Origin: Muscardinus avellanarius
Lineage: Eukaryota > Chordata > Mammalia > Rodentia > Gliridae
DNA: 64,000 nt
Assembly: GCA_963383645.1 (NCBI GenBank)
Contig: OY726557.1
Location: 131,281,251-131,345,250, forward strand
Direction of reading: 5' to 3'
The notes beneath the pieces were generated by a model. The model did not search any database and was not told where the DNA came from. It was given only the letters and a program-made list of their open reading frames with translations. Shown here piece by piece: positions 56,680 to 64,000 of this stretch (position 1 is the stretch's first letter; every line of letters starts with the position of its first letter). A program made the translations under genes and the position numbers.

Positions 56680-57620
56680 CTCTTTCTTTTATCCTGATTT
56701 CTTCTCCCACAAGAGTCCCGAATTGTTTTTTTAATCACTCCTTTTATATTGTGTTTTGCTTTACCCCAATTCATGCATATATAAATATATTTTGTTCAGC
56801 TTTGCTTACTTTTTGGAGTTTCAAAAAATATTATGCAGGCCGGGCGTGGTGGCGCATGCTTGTAATCCCCGTGCTTGGGAGGCAGAGACAGGAGGATCGC
56901 GCAGGTTCAAAGCTAACCACGCTGGCTTAAGAGACCCTGTTTCAAAATATAAAATAGGTCTGGTAGTGTAGCCTGGAGGTAAGAAGGGCTTCCAGGAACC
57001 CCAGTACCACAAAAAAAAATATTATGCAGATTAAAGTCTTTGGGTTTTTTTCTTTGCATTTCTATTAAACATTGTTTCCAAGAATCTATCATGTTGTTAC
57101 ATGTGTATATAAGTCACCCTTTTCCACTGCTTCATTATAATCCTTTTGGGTGAAATGTACTCTACCACTGTATATCCATTATTTGTTTTTGACCTTTTAG
57201 GTTGCTTCTAATATTGTGCTATTATGAACAATGTTACTGAAATCATTTCTGAATGTATCTTCTTGTGCCATATTCAAGAGTTTCTTAAATATGGGGGCAA
57301 AATAATTGGATATGATTTACAAGATAATGCCAATATATTTTCCAAAGCAATTGTTCCAATATACAATCTCACCAGTAAAGTATAAATTCTGCAAGTCCTT
57401 ATTTGACATTTGACAATGTCAGAAATTAAGATTTTGCCAATAGTGGCATAAAAATGTTATCATTGTGGAAATGCAATTACTTTCCCTTGGTTAGTAAGGC
57501 AATTCAGTCTGTTCATGTGTTTGTTTTATGCTTTTATTTTGTAAGCATTTTTCTTATATATTTTTATTGGTTTATTGTCATTTCCTTATTGATTCATAAG
57601 AACAACTTACATACCATCTC
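56680..57620 (-). mobile_element. Old L1 3' region, split by a SINE
   Basis: GGTTGCTTCTAATATTGTGC, ATTATGAACAATGTTACTG, CAATATACAATCTCACCAGTAAAG and TTGTGGAAATGCAATTACTTTCC match inverted L1M 3' UTR/late ORF2. No open frame. Confidence 0.6.
56839..57013 (+). mobile_element. B1-ID SINE type II with 16-bp TSD
   Basis: AAAAAATATTATGCAG is present at 56823-56838 and 57014-57029. The body has GCCGGGCGTGGTGGCGCATGC and CACGCTGGCTTAAGAG, and the ID half ends TTCCAGGAACCCCAG. Confidence 0.95.
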
Positions 57621-57839
57621 TTAGGCCAAGTTTTTATTCTATATCTCTACAAGGCATTTTCAGTCATTCTTATGGTTTTATTTCTATGTGCATTTTAACT
57701 TTAGATTTATAAATCTAAATATTCAGCCCAGGACTTTCTTCTTAGTATTACAACTATGAATCCAATCACATACTTAGACCAAGTCTTTACAAGGTTGGAT
57801 ATCTCACAGGATGCTGAGGATCAACATGTCCAAAATTGG

Positions 57840-58950
57840 TCTCAATGTCTTCCCCCCCTGACTGAATTCTTCTGTTTTGTCCTCTGTCTCAGAGCTATCA
57901 CCACAAACAACTCATGAATCCCAGCTTCAAAGTTTGGTGTGGTTTGTGATTCTAGTGTCTCCTTTATACGCATATTCTGTTAATAGCCAAGTTCTGTGGA
58001 CACTAACTGAGTCCATCCCCCTCTGGCTCCCCAGTGGAATTCCTTTATTGAGTAGTCACAGAAAGCCTGCATCCCTGCAGGACACGCCTAGCTGGACTTC
58101 TGGACTGTAGAATTGCTTTCCTCCAACCTCCAGACCATGCTCTGCACTAGAGCTGAGGTGATCTCTCTCTGAAGCAATCATGTGGTCGAGTCATTCCTTT
58201 GTTTAGAACATTTTAATGACGTCTATTACATATCAAGGATCAAGCACATCATGGCTTTAAAAACTTTGTGGTCTGACCTCAGTTAACCTCTTGTCCCTCA
58301 TCTATTGCCCTGTGTCCTTCTCTGTGCTCTACTCATGAGGGAGGCTGTCATACCTGATAAGACTGAAAAGTTGGGTAAAATAGGGAATCACAAAGAATTG
58401 CAGATACATGGGTTACGAATTGATAGCGTTTTCTTTTTAGGACTCATCTTCATGAAACCTTGTAAAAGTACTCATCCCTGAACAAAGTCAGCAACTTTCT
58501 TTTTGTGATCATGTTTCATGAGTTTACATACTACCTAATTACTTAATTAAACTAAAATTAAGACCCATATAAACAGCTTTAGGAATAAATGCTACTGGCC
58601 TCGATTAGCATTCTCTGGTGAGGGTGAAGACGCTGGCTCATCTATATGCTTCGGTTGCTGTGGGCAGAATTGTACACATGTGCTAATAAGGGAAGGTTGG
58701 TTAAGAGACTCTCTGCTCTGTTTACAGTCCTTCAAGCTCTGCTCTCCAGGCTTTGGCCTACGTTGTTTCTTCTGCTTGAAATCCTCTTTCCTAATTATGT
58801 TTACTCTATTTCTTTTTCATATCTCAGCACACATGTGGCTCCATCTGATAAGCCTTCTCTGGTTCCCCAGGACTTGGAAGGAAGCCTTACTCTGTGCTAT
58901 CACATTTCCATCTCTTTCAGGTTTCTCGGTATTTTGGGGGGCTTGGATGA
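57840..58950 (+). mobile_element. L2 LINE remnant (discontinuous)
   Basis: 58190-58330 (GTCATTCCTTTGTTTAGAAC, GGTCTGACCTCAGTTAACC) and 58725-58930 (CTTCAAGCTCTGCTC, TCTGATAAGCCTTCTCTGG) fit L2 3' text, with about 350 bp of unrelated sequence between. The 147-codon frame at 58646-59089 runs through it and is not a gene. Confidence 0.45.
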
Positions 58951-60290
58951 TTCGTTTTGGAAGGGATCTGTTTTGTACATTATAACATGTTTAGCGGCAT
59001 GCCTGGCCTTTCCAGGATGTCAACAGCCAGTCAATAAAAAATGTGTTCAGATACTTTCAATGTCTCCCATGGGGTCAAGATTGTCCTGATTGAAAGTCAC
59101 TGCTCTAGAGTGCAAATGTTCATTGAATGACTGGATGACCTTAGGTTTTTGTTTTTTTTCTACAGGATCGAACCACAACAAAGAAGCACATAAATTCAGG
59201 GGAAAAGTTGGAGGTGTAAATTCAAACAATATCTCCATCCTATAAAATACATTTCAGTAAATTGAGAGCAGTGCTGCCAACTTAGGAATCTATTTTTACT
59301 GCCTACAAGAGAAGATTGCTAGTGATGTTCTATATATTTTAAATTATTCTTTAGCCTGCTCCATGCCTGTCTCCCCTTCACCCCAATCTGCTATCTGCCA
59401 AAATCTTTGGATCTCAAAGTGGGAAAGATACAGTCTATTGGCCTTCTGAGATCTACCAACATATCACCAAATAAATTTTAACTTCATGCTTCTCAGGTTT
59501 GTATGAGAAATGAATTTCCATAAGAGGGTGGGCTCTGTGGGGTGAGGAGGGACAGGTTCAAGTACAGCTTAATGCTCCACCCTACTCAACAGCTTCTCTT
59601 CATCTCATGAAAATAAGCTTACCAGAGTCCAAGGTGGGAACCACCTTCCGTATGTCCTTGGCACTATCCCACTTATCTATGGAACTTTTAATTATTAGTT
59701 AATAAATATTTTAAGCACCTAATATATGCCATATGTTGGATTAAATCATGGCCATCACACATAGGTTTATATGATTTGCTTAAAAATAGTTTTCAACTAT
59801 AGAAACATTTCGCTCCTAATTGGCCTACATGTTGGTCAGAATCCTTGAAAGTATCTACTTTATGGCTCCCTCAACTTAAGGAAACACTGGGAAGTGATTC
59901 AGAAAACAAAGAAATGGTTAAAAGGCTGTTTCTCTGGCTTGAGGAATTGCCAAGAACACCCACCAGGGCTCTCTTCTCTCATCAGACCTGTAGACCCCAA
60001 GCTACAAGTCTCAGCTAGAAAAAGGAGTCTCTTATAGATGTTGAATCTCCCAGTTCAGAAAGCACGGAGAAGAAATGTTAGGCACGGGAGACAGGTGAGA
60101 CGTCATGGAGTGCTTCCTGGTGTGCCTGCTTCCCCACCCAGGACCCCTGGGCTGCCTTGCTGTCTCTGTGTACTGGCACCTTGGCCTGCAGGGTCTAAGG
60201 AGTTCTCATAATGGAATTCCTCCCCGCAGAAACTCTGCTTGGGGAAAATGGGTTTTTATGAACATTCCCAGGAGTAACTGTTGTGGTTTA
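58951..60290. other. Single-copy stretch without a gene
   Basis: AAGCACCTAATATATGCCATATG near 59712 is an old-repeat motif. Otherwise unassigned. Confidence 0.4.
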
Positions 60291-60483
60291 TGATTTTTTT
60301 TTTCTTTCTTTCTTGGCGCTGTTGGAAATAGCAGGCTCGATGACTAACCTCAGAAGGGCACATTAGCTCTCTGTGAGCTGATTGCCTGCAGAGGAGCAGA
60401 GAGGAATTCCTGCTGGACTCCCTGCTCTGGTCCACCCTGGCTTCATTTCCCTGGATCCTTCCAATCATGCAAACATACACAAC

Positions 60484-60497
60484 ATCACCATGGCAAC
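60484..60497. promoter_or_regulatory. RFX X-box-like motif
   Basis: ATCACCATGGCAAC fits the RFX X-box (GTNRCC, 0-3 bases, RGYAAC) with one mismatch. A GCAAACA forkhead-like core lies 15 bp upstream. Motif evidence only. Confidence 0.3.
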
Positions 60498-61575
60498 CAC
60501 GAGGCAGATATAGGCATGTGAAGAAAGCATGAGGCGAAATCCCTTTTCTGATGCTTTCTCGGGAGGGAAGGAAGCCTATAACAGCTTTAGAAGTCACCCT
60601 GTTTCATTCCAGTTCGCACACAAGAGCATCTACTTCAGTCAAAACATAGCATCCTTCTCTCTTCTATTTTGCTTTTCCTACCAAGGCCAACTAAAGCCAT
60701 GGAAGATCTGAAAAAGACACTCCAGAATGAGCTGAACCTTGTCTCCTTAAACCCACCATTAAAATGGCTTGCCAGTTGTTAAGTGGGGAAGAGGCATTGG
60801 ACAGATGGTCCAGGCTTTCCACATGGGATTAATAAACTCCCGTCTTATTTTATGAGTTTCTGATGCAGGCTCTCTCTTCTATATTGCCACCCCAGTGTGG
60901 CTGCCATCTCACCGTAGGGTCAGAGAGGCAGATCCCAGAAGTTTTCTCTCTCCACGCTCCTCAACGAGATAAACTAATCTTTTCAAGGCTGCATCTGAGG
61001 GATCTGGTGATGGTCATATCACACTGGATTCTGGTTAACTTCCAGAATTTTCCCCCAGGTGAAACCAGGGTTAAATGAATATTGAGTAGTGTCAGGAAGA
61101 ACAGCTGCTTCCTGGAGACTTTGCAAAGTGGAAGAGACACAGTGGTAGAGATGACAGCAGGGATGAGAGGCTGGTGGGTGGTGCGGGTGGCAAGGGGTGG
61201 GTGGGGGCGCATAGGCAGAGTTTGTCAGATAAGCCATACAGGGTGTGTCCTGACTCACACCAACTCTGACCCCTTGGTAATGGCTTCTGGATGGCGCTGA
61301 GAGAGTCTCTGTGGCTGTGTTATGGATCTGAATTACTGAGCATTGGTGGTTAGTTACCAATGCCCAGGATTACTACAGCCAGAGAGAAGTTCCTCCCCTG
61401 GTGTAAATGAGTGCATTTTTCCTAAAGGTGGTCTGGAGAAAGTCAAGGACCACCGCTCTGTCTTGAAGAGGAGCAGTGGATCTGAGTGAAATGACTTCAC
61501 TCAAGTCACCCTGTGTTTCTACAAGGAGAATCTTCATTGTCGGCAAGCCCAAAGTTCTGTTTGTCTTTTTGCTTT
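60498..61575. other. Single-copy stretch without a gene
   Basis: Three overlapping frames at 60961-61360 on both strands lack domains. No exon evidence. Confidence 0.4.
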
Positions 61576-61812
61576 ATTTTATTTATTTGTTTGTTTGTTT
61601 GTTTATTTATTTTTGCAGTACTGGGGATTGAACCCAGGGGCATTTTACCTCCAAGCTATACCCCCAGCCTTATTTTTTATTCTTTATTTTGAAACAGGGT
61701 CTCACTAAGTTGTGGAGAGCCGAAGTATAGCTGAGGCTGGCTGTGAACCCGCAATCCTCCTGTCTCAGCCTCCCCCAAACTAGAATTACAAGTGTGCACC
61801 ACCACGCCTGGC
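61576..61812 (-). mobile_element. B1-ID SINE (type I) with 14-bp TSD
   Basis: TGTCTTTTTGCTTT flanks it at 61562-61575 and 61813-61826. The tail is TTTA/GTTT-rich. The ID half GTACTGGGGATTGAACCCAGG is well kept. Confidence 0.95.
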
Positions 61813-61826
61813 TGTCTTTTTGCTTT

Positions 61827-62261
61827 TGCTTTTTGGTGACTCCCCAAGATACAGTTCAAGTCCCTAGCCCAAGGTTATCTGTCAGACTAGCTTTTTGGAT
61901 TTATTTTGACCTGGATCAGACTAAACTCCTATTTCTCAGCACACCATTTCTATTAGTTATGTAGAGTGTCTTGTAAGTCCTTCAGGGTAGCACACAGTTT
62001 TTGTCTTTCATGTCTTGAATCCAAGGGCTTTTCTGCTTTCTCCTGCTTTCTGAAATTGTGTTCTGTGAAGGCCAAGTTAGGACCTTCTCTTCTACAAGCC
62101 TTGCAGACAGTTTCACCCTCTGTGTTCTTCTTCCTCCTTTGCTGGCACTTTTCTCTGTAGTCTTCCCTCTGTAGATCGGCACATGAGTCCCTCTCTTAGC
62201 TTCCCATTTGTAAAAATCATCCTGGGCATATGTAGAGCTCCAGTCTCAGGAGGTGAAGGGT
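61827..62261. other. Single-copy stretch, nothing recognised
   Basis: Short frames on both strands without support. Confidence 0.4.
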
Positions 62262-62580
62262 TGCATGTTTTTTCTTGTATGTGGAAGTTAGAGTGAAATT
62301 GGAAAACAAAAGGACTTCAGCCAAATGAGGAGACCAGTGGAAAAGTGGAATGGTATTGGGGAAGGGGAAAAGGAGACATGATGAAGGAAGCAGTTCAAGT
62401 AATGCTCTGCACATATATAAAGGCTTCAGTACCCATCTCAGTCGCGTGTATTTGAAGGGGGAGCAGGGTGGGATTCAGAGAGAAACACACCAAGTGCCGT
62501 GTACATGTATGTTTCTGTTACTCTGAACCTCATTATGATGTATAATTACAAGGTGCCAATAAAGATATAGTAAAAAGATT
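62262..62580 (+). mobile_element. L1 3' UTR (older subfamily)
   Basis: CATGTTTTTTCTTGTATGTGGAAG, a purine-rich middle (GGGGAAGGGGAAAAGGAGAC), then ACATGTATGTTTCTGTTACTC, CATTATGATGTATAATTAC and GTGCCAATAAAGA. The order fits an L1 end related to, but distinct from, the young family here. Confidence 0.7.
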
Positions 62581-62930
62581 TTCTTCTTTGTTTTCTAGAA
62601 GTAGTACTTAGTTTTCAGCCTATGATCCACTTAGAGTTAATGTTTAGATAAAGTGTGAGGTAAGGATCAGGGTTCAATTTTTTCTTTTTTCATTTTTTTT
62701 TTTTTTTTTGCGTAGGAATGATCAAGTATTCTAGTGTCATGTATTGAAACAACCCAGGCTTGAACCTAGCATTAGATACCCATTGGTTTGCTTCATGTAA
62801 CCTTTTGTGTCTGTATACATGTGACCTGGGAATGGAAGGGTGGAAGTGGAGCTGACCTACAGCTTTCACCAGATTCTAGAAAGGGTCGTGTCCCCAAAAG
62901 GTTAAAGGGGATACACTAATGTAACAAAGT

Positions 62931-63326
62931 CTTCTCCTCCTTCTTCTCCTGCTCCTCCTCCTCCTCCTGCTCCTCCTGCTCCTCCTCTTCCTCCTCCCTC
63001 TCTTCCTCCTCCTCCTGCTCCTCCTCCTCCTGCTCCTCCTCCTCCTCTTCCTCCTCCTCCTCCTCCTTCTGCTCCTCCTCCTCCTCCTCTTCCTCCTCCT
63101 CCTCCTCCTCCTCCTCCTCCTCTTCCTTCTCCTCCTCCTCCTCCTCTTCCTTCTCCTCCTCCTCCTCTTTCTTCTCCTCCTGCTCCTCCTGCTCCTCCTC
63201 CTCTTTCTTCTTCTCCTGCTCCTCCTGCTCCTCCTCCTCTTTCTCCTCCTCCTTCTTCTCCTCCTCCTCCTTCTCCTCCTCCTCCTCCTCCTTCTTCTCC
63301 TCCTTCTTCTTCTCCTCCTCCTCCTC
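62931..63326. repeat. 396-bp polypyrimidine triplet tract
   Basis: Interspersed CTC, TTC, CTT and CTG triplets in register across the tract; nearly all C/T on the plus strand with scattered G in CTG. Long minus-strand poly-Arg (195 codons) and poly-Glu (139 codons) frames are translations of the repeat. Confidence 0.97.
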
Positions 63327-63617
63327 ACTGAACAAAAGTGACTACAGAAGAGGAGAAAAAAGATGTCAAATTCTGTATTCTTGGGAAGAAAATGAGATGG
63401 TCGTTTGGGAGTAAGCCTGAACAAACACACACAAATTATTCTTAATAATAGTATTAAAGCCAAGGCAATAAAGCCTTATTAAATCGGATACTAGGCTTCT
63501 TTAATGTAGCAAATAATTCAAAGCAACTGCATGGTTGTTTTGAAGTTCATTCTTTTGGTCCACTATCTTTTAAATAGATAAATCTTCCTGAACAAGGGAG
63601 TTAAAAATGTAGTGGAA
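63327..63617. other. Single-copy stretch, nothing recognised
   Basis: AT-rich sequence, no gene. Confidence 0.35.
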
Positions 63618-63790
63618 GCTGGGCATGGTGGTGCACGCTTGTAATCCCAGTACTTGGGAGGATGAGGCAGGAGGATGGCAGGTTTGCAGTGAGACCCTCT
63701 GCAACTTAGTAAGATCCTGTTTCAAAATAAAGAATAAAGCATTCTGCTCAGAGGTAGAATGCCCCTGGGTTCAAGCCCCAGTATCACAAA
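63618..63790 (+). mobile_element. B1-ID SINE (type I), internally shortened
   Basis: GCTGGGCATGGTGGTGCACGC to GTTCAAGCCCCAGTATCAC. Two deletions: part of the 7SL half after GGCAGGTTTG, and the start of the ID half (only CTGCTCAGAGGTAGA left). AT-rich tail. Confidence 0.87.
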
Positions 63791-63897
63791 AAATATATAT
63801 ATTATAAAAAATATATATGTATATATACCTAGTGGAAATTGAAACTTTAAGGGGAATTTGTGAATGTCACTAAAACTGGTATTCTACAATGAAAAAA

Positions 63898-64000
63898 AAA
63901 TTTTTTTTGCGGTACTGGGGATGAAACCCAGGGGCATTCTACCTCCAAGCTAAACCCTTAGCCCTATTTTTTGTTCTTTACTTTTTGAAACAGGGTCTCA
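63898..64000 (-). mobile_element. B1-ID SINE cut by the window end
   Basis: GCGGTACTGGGGATGAAACCC, GAGCTAAACCCTTAGCC-like ID half, linker, then GAAACAGGGTCTCA at the last base. The 7SL half continues outside. Confidence 0.9.

Noticed and set aside
58646..59089. 147-codon plus-strand frame
   Set aside because: Crosses L2-like text; no domain, and composition is Leu/Phe-rich as expected from pyrimidine-rich non-coding DNA.
62876..63463. 195-codon poly-arginine and 139-codon poly-glutamate frames
   Set aside because: Both are direct translations of the triplet tract; no other protein sequence, no exon signals.
12..64000. tRNA-like A and B box motifs in many places
   Set aside because: They are the ID-like (tRNA-derived) halves and 7SL halves of SINEs and do not fold into a tRNA cloverleaf with an anticodon stem.

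Overview
This is a stretch of mammalian nuclear DNA, most likely from a squirrel-family rodent (Sciuridae). The main evidence is about 35 copies of a composite SINE that joins a 7SL-derived B1-like half (A-box-like TGGTGGCRCAC, TGTAATCCCAG, GGAGGCTGAGACAGGAGGATC) to an ID-like, tRNA-derived half (GGGTGTAGCTCAGAGGTAGA, CCCAGTACCAC). The copies lie on both strands. MIR, L2, L1, Tigger and MaLR/ERVL LTR fossils fit a placental mammal. The exact species is inference.

I find no convincing host protein-coding exon, tRNA, rRNA or CRISPR array. The long open frames are simple-repeat translations, antisense frames of retroelements or chance frames. The window reads as intergenic or deep intronic DNA. 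Only two frames have recognisable protein content, and both belong to LINE-1: an almost intact ORF1 at 41.4-42.4 kb (minus strand) and a C-terminal ORF2 remnant at 48.6-48.9 kb (plus strand).

Layout. 0-16 kb: SINEs, microsatellites, MIR/L2/Tigger fossils, and an AT-rich block at 14.9-15.1 kb that looks like a possible conserved non-coding element. 16-19.3 kb: an old plus-strand L1 hit in turn by three SINEs and a MaLR LTR, most with readable target-site duplications (TSDs). 19-36 kb: mainly single-copy sequence with MIR/L2 pieces, MLT2-type and MaLR-type solo LTRs, SINEs and two old L1 3' ends. 36-40 kb: mostly single-copy sequence. 40.2-43.3 kb: an MLT2-type LTR interrupted by a 2.7-kb L1 derivative with a perfect 16-bp TSD. 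43-48 kb: largely single-copy. 48.3-50 kb: a MaLR-like LTR split by a young L1 3' end, then two SINEs with TG-repeat tails. 51.8-58.9 kb: two old minus-strand L1 3' regions and an L2. 59-62 kb: single-copy. 62.2-63.3 kb: an L1 3' tail and a 396-bp polypyrimidine triplet tract. 63.6-64 kb: two more SINEs, the last cut by the window edge.

The most interesting object is the element at 40337-43040. It has a full L1 5' end (YY1-like start, CpG-rich UTR with a roughly 121-bp tandem repeat), a nearly complete ORF1, no ORF2 of its own, and the 3' UTR and A-rich tail shared with two other copies in the window. In place of ORF2 there is a more decayed piece of L1 ORF2 in the opposite orientation. One TSD encloses the whole, so it resembles a half-L1 (HAL1-type) non-autonomous retrotransposon or a chimeric insertion. 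Two L1-derived SINE-mobilisation products are also of note: a divergent SINE subfamily with apparent intermediates in the same window, and two perfect snap-back hairpins inside old repeats.
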